A DNA stretch of 64,000 bases from Trichopria drosophilae (lineage: Eukaryota > Arthropoda > Insecta > Hymenoptera > Diapriidae). A model generated the notes under the pieces. It was not told the origin of the DNA. It ran no database searches and worked only from the letters and a program-made list of their open reading frames with translations. How positions within the stretch are numbered: position 1 is the first letter of the stretch; each line of letters begins with the position of its first letter. Shown one piece after another: positions 53,701 to 64,000 of the stretch. The DNA lies in contig CM059583.1 of assembly GCA_030407085.1 (NCBI GenBank), positions 89,348,001 through 89,412,000 on the forward strand, written 5' to 3'. Made by a program: the position numbers and the translations under genes.

Positions 53701-56700
53701 AATTAATAAACTTTTTTTAAATAAACTATTTTCTTAAGGCATCTTCTGTACCGTACAAATTCGACCGTTTCAAGATGTTCCTGCGTTTTTTTGTAAACGA
53801 GCAAGATGTGGATTAGTTCCTTAATTCCCAGAGATTGATATTACGAAAAATAACGCTTGACAATTGATAGACTTTTTTTAAATAAACTATTTTCCTAAGG
53901 CATCTTCTGCTCCGTACAAATTCGACCGTTTCAAGACGTTCCCGGGTTTTTTCGTAGTCGAGCAAGATGTGGATTTGTTCCTTGATTTCCAGAGATTGAT
54001 AATACGAAAAATAACGCTTGACAATTAATAAACTATTTTTAAATAAAACTATTTTCTTAAAGCATCTGTTGCTCGGTACAAATTCGACCGTTTCAAGTCG
54101 TTCCCGGGTTTTTTCTTAGTCGAGCAAGATGTGGATGTGTTTGTTGATTCGCAGAGATTGGTATTACGAAAAAAAACGCTTGACAATTAATAGACTTTTT
54201 TTTAAATAAACTATTTTCTTAAGGCAAGTGTTGCCTTGTACAAATTCGACTGTTTCAAGACGTTCCCGGGTTTTTTCGTAGTCAAGCAAGATGTGGATTT
54301 GTTTGTTGATTCCCAGAGATTTCTATTACGAAAAATAACGCTTGACAATTAATAAACTTTTTTTAAATAAAGTATTTTCTTACGGCATCTGTTGCTCGGT
54401 ACAAATTCGACCGTTTCAAGACGTTCCCGGGTTTTTTCGTAGTCAAGCAAGATGTGGATTTGTTTGTTGATTCCCAGAGATTGCTATTACGAAAAATAAC
54501 GCTTGACAATTAATAAACTTTTTTTAAATAAACTTTTTTCTTAAGGCATCTGTTGCTCGATCCAAATTCTACCGTATCAAGACGTTCCCGGGTTTTTTCG
54601 TAGTCGAGCAAGATGTGGATTTGTTCCTTGATTTCCAGAGATTGATAATACGAAAAATAACGCTTGACAATTAAGAAACTTTTTTTAAAATAAACTATTT
54701 TCTTAAGGCAAGTGTTGCGTTGTACAAATTCGACCGTTTCAACACGTTCCCGGGTTTTTTCGTAGTCGAGCAAGATGTGGATTTGTTCCTTGATTTCCAG
54801 GGATTGATAATACGAAAAATAACGCTTGACAATTAAGAAACTTTTTTTAAATAAACATTTTCTTAAGGCATCTGTTGCTCGGTAAAAATTCGACCGTTTC
54901 AAGACGTTCCCGGGTTTTTTCGTAGTCGAGCAAGTTGTGGATTAGTTCCTTGATTCCCAGAGATTGATATTACGAAAAATAACGCTTGACAATTAATAAA
55001 CTTTTTTTAAATAAACTATTTTCTCAAGGCATTTGTTGCTCGGTACAAATTCGGCCGTTTCAAGACGTTCCCGGGTTTTTTCGTAGTCGAGCAAGATATG
55101 GATGTGTTTGTTGATTCCCAGAGATTGGTATTACAAAAAATAACGCTTAACAATTAATTAACTTTTTTTAAATAAACTATTTTCTTAAGGCATCTTCTGC
55201 TCCGTACAAATTCGACCGTATCAAGACGTTCCCGGGTTTTTTCGTAGTCGAGCAAGATGTGGATTTGTTCCTTGATTTCCAGAGATTGATAATACGAAAA
55301 ATAACGCTTGACAATTAAGAAACTTTTTTTAAATAAACTATTTTCTTAAGGCATCTTCTGCTCCGTACAAATTCGACCGTTTCAAGACGTTCCCGCGTTT
55401 GTTTTGTAGTCGAGCAAGATGTGGATTAGTTCCTTTATTCCCAGAGATTGATATTACGAAAAATAACGCTTGACAATTAATAGACTTTTTTTAAAATAAA
55501 CTATTTTCTTAAGGCAAGTGTTGCCTTGTAGAAATTCGACCGTTTCAAGACGTTCCCGGGTTTTTTCGTAGTCGAGCAAGATATGGATGTGTTTGTTGAT
55601 TCCCAGAGATTGGTATTACGAAAAATAACGCTTAACAATTAATAAACTTTTTTTAAATAAACTATTTTCTTAAGGCATCTGTTGCTCGGTACAAATTCCA
55701 CCGTATCAAGACGTTCCCGGGTTTTTTCGTAGTCGAGCAAGATATGGATGTGTTTGTTGATTCCCAGACATTGGTATTACGAAAAATAACGCTTGACAAT
55801 TAATAAACTTTTTTTTAATAAACTTTTTTTAAATAAACTATTTTCTTAAGGCATCTGTTGCTCGGTACAAATTCGACTGTTTCAAGACGTTCCCAGGTTT
55901 TTTGGTAGTCGAACAAGATGTGCATGTGTTTGTTGATTCGCAGAGATTGGTATTACGAAAAAAAAACGCTTGACAATTAATAAACTTTTTTTAAATAAAC
56001 TTTTTTCTTAAGGCATCTGTTGCTCGATACAAATTCCTCCGTATCAAGACGTTCCCGGGTTTTTTCGTAGTCGAGCAAGATGTGGATTTGTTCCTTGATT
56101 TCCAGAGATTGATAATACGAAAAATAACGCTTGACAATTAAGAAACTTTTTCTAAATAAACTATTTTCTTAAGGCATTTGTTGCTCCGTACAAATTCGAC
56201 CGTTTCAAGACGTTCCCGGGTTTTTTCGTAGTCGAGCAAGATGTGGATTTGTTCCTTAATTTCCAGAGATTGATAATACGAAAAATAACGCTAGACAATT
56301 AATAAACTTTTTTTAAATATACTTTTTCTTAAGGCATCTGTTGCTCGGTACAAATTCGACCGTTTCAAGACGTTCCCGGGTTTTTTCGTAGTCGAGCAAG
56401 ATGTGGATTTGTTCCTTGATTCCCAGAGATTGATATTACGAAAAATAACGCTTGACAATTAATAAACTTTTTTTAAATAAACTATTTTCTTAAGGCATTT
56501 GTTGCTGCGTACAAATTCGGCCGTTTCAAGACGTTCCCGGGTTTTTTCGTAGTCAAGCAAGATGTGGATTTGTTTGTTGATTCCCAGAGATTGCTATTAC
56601 GAAAAATAACGCTTGACAATTAATAGACTTTTTTTAAAATAAACTATTTTCTTAAGGCAAGTGTTGCCTTGTACAAATTCGACTGTTTCAAGACGTTCCC

Positions 56701-59700
56701 GGGTTTTTTCGTAGTCGAGCAAGATGTGGATTTGTTCCTTGATTTCCAGAGATTGATAATACGAAAAATAACGCTTGACAATTAATAAACTTTTTTTAAA
56801 TATACTTTTTCTTAAGGCATCTGTTGCTCGGTACAAATTCGACCGTTTCAAGACGTTCCCGGATTTTTTTCGTAGTCGAGCAAGATGTGGATTTGTTCCT
56901 TGATTCCCAGAGATTGATATTACGAGAAATAACGCTTGACAATTAATAAACTTTTTTTTAATAAACTTTTTTTAAATAAACTATTTTCTTAAGGCATCTG
57001 TTGCTCGGTACAAATTCGACTGTTTCAAGACGTTCCCGGGTTTTTTCGTAGTCGAACAAGATGTGCATGTGTTTGTTGATTCGCAGAGATTGGTATTACG
57101 AAAAAAAAACGCTTGACAATTAATAGACTTTTTTTATAATAAACTATTTTCTTAAGGCATCTGTTGCTCGATACAAATTCCACCGTATCAAGACGTTCCC
57201 GGGTTTTTTCGTAGTCGAGCAAGATGTGGATTTGTTCCTTGATTTCCAGAGATTGATAATACGAAAAATAACGCTTGACAATTAATAAACTTTTTTTAAA
57301 TAAACTATTTTCTTAAGGCATCTGTTGCTCGGTACAAATTCGACCGTTTCAAGACGTTCCCGGATTTTTTTCGTAGTCGAGCAAGATGTGGATTTGTTCC
57401 TTGATTCCCAGAGATTGATATTACGAGAAATAACGCTTGACAATTAATAAACTTTTTTTAAATAAACTATTTTCCTAAGGCATCTTCTGCTCCGTACAAA
57501 TTCGACCGTTTCAAGACGTTCCCGGGTTTTTTCGTAGTCGAGCAAGATGTGGATTTGTTCCTTGATTTCCAGAGATTGATAATACGAAAAATAACGCTTG
57601 ACAATTAATAAACTTTTTTTAAATAAACTATTTTCTTAAGGCATTTGTTGCTCCGTACAAATTCGACCGTTTCAAGACGTTCCCGGGTTTTTTCGTAGTC
57701 GAGCAAGATGTGGATTTGTTCCTTGATTCCCAGAGATTGATATTACGAAAAATAACGCTTGACAATTAATAAACTTTTTTTAAATAAACTATTTTCTTAA
57801 GGCATCTGTTACTCGGTACAAATTCGACCGTTTCAAGACGTTCCCGGGTTTTTTCGTAGTCGAGCAAGATGTGGATGTGTTTATTGATTCCCAGAGATTG
57901 GTATTACGAAAAATAACGCTTGACAATTAATAGACTTTTTTTTAAATAAACTATTTTCTTAAAGCATCTTCTGATCCGTACAAATTCGACCGTTTAAAGA
58001 CGTTCCCGGGTTTTTTGTAGTCGAGCACGATGTGGATTTGTTCCTTGATTCTCAGAGAGTGATATTACGAAAAATAACGCTAGACAATTAATAGACTTTT
58101 TTTCAATAAACTATTTTCTTAAGGCAAGTGTTGCCTTGTACAAATTCGACCGTATCGAGACGTTCTCGAGTTTTTTCGTAGTCGCGCAAGATGTGGATGT
58201 GTTTGTTGATTCCCAGAGATTGGTATTACGAAAAAAACGCTTGACAATTAATAGACTTTTTTTAAAATAAACTATTTTCTTAAGGCATCTGTTGCTCGGT
58301 ACAAATTCCACCGTATCAAGACGTTCCCGGGTTTTTCCGTAGTCCAGCAAGATGTGGATTTGTTCCTTGATTTCCAGAGATTGATAATACGAAAAATAAC
58401 GCTTGACAATTAATAAACTTTTTTTAAATATACTTTTTCTTAAGGCATCTGTTGCTCGGTACAAATTCGACCGTTTCAAGACGTTCCCGGATTTTTTTCG
58501 TAGTCGAGCAAGATGTGGATTTGTTCCTTGATTCCCAGAGATTGATATTACGAGAAATAACGCTTGACAATTAATAAACTTTTTTTTAATAAACTTTTTT
58601 TAAATAAACTATTTTCTTAAGGCATCTGTTGCTCGGTACAAATTCGACTGTTTCAAGACGTTCCCGGGTTTTTTCGTAGTCGAACAAGATGTGCATGTGT
58701 TTGTTGATTCGCAGAGATTGGTATTACGAAAAAAAAACGCTTGACAATTAATAGACTTTTTTTATAATAAACTATTTTCTTAAGGCATCTGTTGCTCGAT
58801 ACAAATTCCACCGTATCAAGACGTTCCCGGGTTTTTTCGTAGTCGAGCAAGATGTGGATTTGTTCCTTAATTTCCAGAGATTGATAATACGAAAAATAAC
58901 GCTAGACAATTAATAAACTTTTTTTAAATAAACTTTTTTCTTAAGGCATCTGTTGCTCGATACAAATTCCTCCGTATCAAGACGTTCCCGGGTTTTTTCG
59001 TAGTCGAGCAAGATGTGGATTTGTTCCTTGATTTCCAGAGATTGATAATACGAAAAATAACGCTTGACAATTAATAAACTTTTTTTAAATAAACTTTTTT
59101 TAAATAAACTATTTTCTTAAGGCATCTGTTGCTCCGTACAAATTCGACCGTTTCAAGACGATCCCTTGTTTTTTCGTAGTCGAGCAAGATGTGGATGTGT
59201 TTGTTGATTTGCAGAGATTGGTATTACGAAAAATAACGCTTGACAATTAATAAACTTTTTTTAAATAAACTATGTTCTTAAGGCATCTGTTACTCGGTAC
59301 AAATTCGACCGTTTCAAGACGTTCCCGGGTTTTTTCGTAGTCGAGCAAGATCTGGATGTGTTTATTGATTCCCAGAGATTGGTATTACGAAAAATAACGC
59401 TTGACAATTAATAAACTTTTTTTAAATAAACTATTTTCTTAAGGCATCTGTTGCTCGGTACAAATTCGACTGTTTCAAGACGTTCCCGGGTTTTTTCGTA
59501 GTCAAGCAAGATGTGGATTTGTTTGTTGATTCCCAGAGATTGCTATTACGAAAAATAACGCTTGACAATTAATAAACTTTTTTTAAATAAACTATTTTCT
59601 TAAGGCATCTGTTGCTCGGTACAAATTCCACCGTTTCAAGACGTTCCCGGGTTTTTTCGTAGTCGAGCAAGATGTGGATTTGTTCCTTGATTCCCAGAGA

Positions 59701-62700
59701 TTGATATTACGAAAAATAACGCTTGACAATTAATAAACTTTTTTTAAATAAACTATTTTCTTAAGGCATCTTCTGCTCCGTACAAATTCGACCGTTTCAA
59801 GACGTTCCCGGGTTTTTTCGTAGTCGAGCAAGATGTGGATTTGTTCCTTGATTTCCAGAGATTGATATTACGAAAAATAACGCTTGACAATTAATAAACT
59901 TTTTTTAAATAAACTATTTTCTTAAGGCATCTGTTGCTCGGTACAAATTCGACCGTTTCAAGACGTTCCCGGGTTTTTTCGTAGTCGAGCAAGATGTGGA
60001 TTAGTTCCTTGATTCCCAGAGATTGATATTACGAAAAATAACGCTTGACAATTAATAAACTTTTTTTAAATAAACTATTTTCTTAAGGCATCTGTTGCTC
60101 GGTACAAATTCCACCGTATCAAGACGTTCCCGGGTTTTTTCGTAGTCGAGCAAGATGTGGATTTGTTCCTTGATTTCCAGAGATTGATAATACGAAAAAT
60201 AACGCTTGACAATTAATAAACTTTTTTTAAATAAACTATTTTCTTAAGGCATCTGTTGCTCGGTACAAATTCCACCGTATCAAGACGTTCCCGGGTTTTT
60301 TCGTAGTCGAGCAAGATGTGGATTTGTTCCTTGATTTCCAGAGATTGATAATACGAAAAATAACGCTTGACAATTAATAAACTTTTTTTAAATAAACTAT
60401 TTTCTTAAGGCATCTGTTGCTCGGTACAAATTCGACCGTTTCAAGACGTTCCCGGGTTTTTTCGTAGTCGAGCAAGATGTGGATTTGTTCCTTGATTCCC
60501 AGAGATTGATAATACAAAAAATAACGCTAGACAATTAATAAACTTTTTTTTAATAAACTTTTTTTAAATAAACTATTTTCTTAAGGCATCTGTTGCTCGG
60601 TACAAATTCGACTGTTTCAAGACGTTCCCGGGTTTTTTCGTAGTCGAACAAGATGTGCATGTGTTTGTTGATTCCCAGAGATTGGTATTATGAAAAATAA
60701 CGCTAGACAATTAATAAACTTTTTTTAAATAAACTTTTTTCTTAAGGCATCTGTTGCTCGATACAAATTCCTCCGTATCAAGACGTTCCCGGGTTTTTTC
60801 GTAGTCGAGCAAGATGTGGATTTGTTCCTTGATTTCCAGAGATTGATAATACGAAAAATAACGCTTGACAATTAATAAACTTTTTTTAAATAAACTATTT
60901 TCTTAAGGCATCTGTTGCTCGGTACAAATTCGACCGTTTCAAGACGTTCCAAGGTTTTTTTGTAGTCGAGCAAGTTGTGGATTAGTTCCTTGATTCCCAG
61001 AGATTGATATTACGAAAAATAACGCTTGACAATTAATAAACTTTTTTTAAATAAACTTTTTTCTTAAGGCATCTGTTGCTCGGTACAAATTCGACCGTTT
61101 CAAGACGTTCCCGGGTTTTTTCGTAGTCGAGCAAGAAGTGGATTTGTTCCTTGATTTCCAGGGATTAATAATACGAAAAATAACGCTTGACAATTAATAA
61201 ACTTTTTTTAAATAAACTATTTTATTAAGGCATCTTCTGTACTGTACAAATTCGACCGTTTCAAGACGTTCTCGGGTTTTTTCGTAGTCGAGCAAGATGT
61301 GGATTTGATCCTTAATTTCCAGAGATTGATAATACGAAAAATAACGCTAGACAATTAATAAACTTTTTTTAAATAAACTATTTTCTTAAGGCATCTGTTG
61401 CTCGGTACAAATTCGACCGTTTCAAGACGTTCCCGGGTTTTTTCGTAGTCGAACAAGATGTGCATGTGTTTGCTGATTCGCAGAGATTGGTATTACGAAA
61501 AAAAAACGCTTGACAATTAATAGACTTTATTAAATAAACTATTTTCTTAAGGCATTTGTTGCTCGGTACAAATTCAGCTGTTTCAAGACGTTCCCGGGTT
61601 TTTTCGTAGTCGAGCAAGATATGGATGTGTTTGTTGATTCCCAGAGATTGGTATTACGAAAAATAACGCTTGACAATTAATAGACTTTTTTTAAATAAAC
61701 TATTTTCTTAAGGCATTTGTTGCTGCGTACAAATTCGGCCGTTTCAAGACGTTCCCGGGTTTTTTCGTAGTCAAGCAAGATGTGGATTTGTTTGTTGATT
61801 CCCAGAGATTGCTATTACGAAAAATAACGCTTGACAATTAATAGACTTTTTTTAAAATAAACTATTTTCTTAAGGCAAGTGTTGCCTTGTACAAATTCGA
61901 CTGTTTCAAGACGTTCCCGGGTTTTTTCGTAGTCGAGCAAGATGTGGATTTGTTCCTTAATTTCCAGATATTGATAATACGAAAAATAACGCTAGACAAT
62001 TAATAAACTTTTTTTAAATAAACTATTTTCTTAAGGCATCTGTTGCTTGGTACAAATTCCACCGTATCAAGACGTTCCCGGGTTTTTTCGTAGTCGAGCA
62101 AGATATGGATGTGTTTGTTGATTCCCAGACATTGGTATTACGAAAAATAACGCTTGACAATTAATAAACTTTTTTTTAATAAACTTTTTTTAAATAAACT
62201 ATTTTCTTAAGGCATCTGTTGCTCGGTACAAATTCGACCGTTTCAAGACGTTCCCGGGTTTTTTCGTAGTCGAGCAAGATGTGGATGTGTTTGTTGATTC
62301 CCAGAGATTGGTATTACGAAAAATAACGCTTGACAATTAATAAACTTTTTTTAAATAAACTATTTTCTTAAGGCATTTGTTGCTCGGTACAAATTCGACC
62401 GTTTCAAGACGTTCCCGGGTTTTTTCGTAGTCGAGCAAGATGTGGATTTGTTCCTTGATTTCCAGAGATTGATAATACGAAAAATAACGCTTGACAATTA
62501 AGAAACTTTTTCTAAATAAACTATTTTCTTAAGGCATTTGTTGCTCCGTACAAATTCGACCGTTTCAAGACGTTCCCGGGTTTTTTCGTAGTCGAGCAAG
62601 ATGTGGATTTGTTCCTTGATTTCCAGAGATTGATATTACGAAAAATAACGCTTGACAATTAATAAACTTTTTTTAAATAAACTATTTTCTTAAGGCATCT

Positions 62701-64000
62701 GTTGCTTGGTACAAATTCCACCGTATCAAGACGTTCCCGGGTTTTTTCGTAGTCGAGCAAGATATGGATGTGTTTGTTGATTCCCAGACATTGGTATTAC
62801 GAAAAATAACGCTTGACAATTAATAAACTTTTTTTTAATAAACTTTTTTTAAATAAACTATTTTCTTAAGGCATCTGTTGCTCGGTACAAATTCGACCGT
62901 TTCAAGACGTTCCCGGATTTTTTTCGTAGTCGAGCAAGATGTGGATTTGTTCCTTGATTCCCAGAGATTGATATTACGAGAAATAACGCTTGACAATTAA
63001 TAAACTTTTTTTTAATAAACTATTTTCCTAAGGCATCTTCTGCTCCGTACAAATTCGACCGTTTCAAGACGTTCCCGGGTTTTTTCGTAGTCGAGCAAGA
63101 TGTGGATTTGTTCCTTGATTTCCAGAGAATGATAATACGAAAAATAACGCTTGACAATTAATAAACTTTTTTTAAATAAAGTATTTTCTTACGGCATCTG
63201 TTGCTCGGTACACATTCCAAAGTATCAAGACGTTCCCGGGTTTTTTCGTAGTCGAGCAAAATGTGGATTAGTTCCTTGATTCCCAGAGATTGATATTACG
63301 AAAAATAACGCTTGACAATTAATAAACTTTTTTTAAATAAACTATTTTCTTAAGGCATCTGTTGCTCGGTACACATTCCACAGTATCAAGACGTTCCCGG
63401 GTTTTTTCGTAGTCGAGCAAAATGTGGATTTGTTCCTTGATTCCCAGAGATTGATATTACGAAAAATAACGCTTGACAATTAATAAACTTTTTTTAAATA
63501 AACTATTTTCTTAAGGCATTTGTTGCTCCGTACAAATTCGGCCGTTTCAAGACGTTCCCGGGTTTTTTCGTAGTCGAGCAAGATGTGGATTAGTTCCTTG
63601 ATTCCCAGAGATTGATATTACGAAAAATAACGCTTGACAATTAATAAACTTTTTTTAAATAAACTATTTTCTTAAGGCATCTGTTGCTCGATACAAATTC
63701 TACCGTATCAAGACGTTCCCGGGTTTTTTCGTAGTCGAGCAAGATGTGGATTAGTTCCTTGATTCCCAGAGATTGATATTACGAAAAATAACGCTTGACA
63801 ATTAATAAACTTTTTTTAAATAAACTATTTTCTCAAGGCATTTGTTGCTCGGTACAAATTCGGCCGTTTCAAGACGTTCCCGGGTTTTTTCGTAGTCGAG
63901 CAAGATGTGGATTAGTTCCTTGATTCCCAGAGATTGATATTACGAAAAATAACGCTTGACAATTAATAGACTTTTTTTAAAATAAACTATTTTCTTAAGG
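47713..64000. repeat. Satellite array, ~161-bp monomer, about 100 copies, continuing past the window
   Basis: The landmark CTATTTTCTTAAGGCATCT recurs at 47731, 47892, 48053 and so on, a spacing of 161 bp with occasional 15-bp additions in the T/A-rich linker. All copies are in one orientation. Fixed features are CCCGGG, TCGTAGTCGAGCAAGATG, CGCTTGACAATTAATA and the linker ACTTTTTTTAAATAAAC. A few positions vary in sets (for example TTCTGCTCCG, TGTTGCTCGG, AAGTGTTGCCTTG). Recurring minus-strand open frames arise because the monomer lacks stops in some registers; 161 is not a multiple of three and no protein is implied. Confidence 0.98.

Noticed and set aside
48552..61617. Open frames of 60-130 codons within the satellite, on the minus strand
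   Set aside because: They repeat the same peptide because the monomer is repeated; frame changes every monomer and no family resemblance exists.
47713..64000. Possible CENP-B box in the satellite monomer
   Set aside because: The CCCGGG and TTCG words are present but not in the spacing of the nTTCGnnnnAnnCGGGn consensus on either strand.
47713..64000. CRISPR-like array
   Set aside because: Repeats are contiguous 161-bp monomers without unique spacers, in eukaryotic sequence.

Overview
This window looks like heterochromatic DNA from an insect, most likely a hymenopteran; the taxon is a guess from the style of the Gypsy elements and the low GC content. I see no convincing intact single-copy host gene. 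Almost everything recognisable is a transposable element, often nested inside another, and the last 16 kb are one satellite array.

Layout. (1) 1-8318, minus strand: Gypsy element 'G1' with 5' LTR, tRNA-type primer site, gag, protease, RT, an unusual OTU-like plus macro-like segment, integrase and a broken env-like gene cut by the window edge. (2) About 8934-14700, plus: Gypsy element 'G3' with a long pol ORF and a proline/arginine-rich third ORF ending in a zinc knuckle. (3) 16055-17790: GC-rich 575-bp tandem repeat. (4) 18080-18395 and 33065-33231, minus: two parts of a BED-finger/hAT-type gene. (5) 19822-20970 and 31995-32575, plus: two parts of what looks like one Copia element, separated by 11 kb. 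The insert holds a mariner-type element (20999-23965), several palindromes, a BEL/Pao fragment (27588-29182, minus) and repeats. (6) 34073-47709: a DNA transposon-like element with 60-bp inverted ends, coding on the minus strand for a FEN/PIN-like nuclease region and a CXC zinc motif. It was entered by a 2-kb inverted-repeat element (35624-46808), which was itself entered by the LTR element 'G2' (37048-46236, 4-bp target duplication ACAG). (7) 47713-64000: about 100 copies of a 161-bp satellite, running off the window.

The most notable object is G2. Between two LTRs that differ by only about 6 substitutions it has gag, protease, a macro-like remnant and a complete integrase, but no reverse transcriptase or RNase H. 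In the env position it carries an intronless RRM + F-box + leucine-rich-repeat gene, now broken. This is the layout of a gene-transducing, replication-defective retroelement. G1 has a related oddity: an OTU-type cysteine-protease-like domain sits directly after RT where RNase H should be, followed by a segment that resembles a TARG1/OARD1-type macro domain, also recognisable in G2. The three Gypsy elements thus carry three different things downstream of integrase: an env-like gene, a captured F-box gene, and a novel zinc-knuckle ORF.

All family calls come from reading motifs. No database search was possible.
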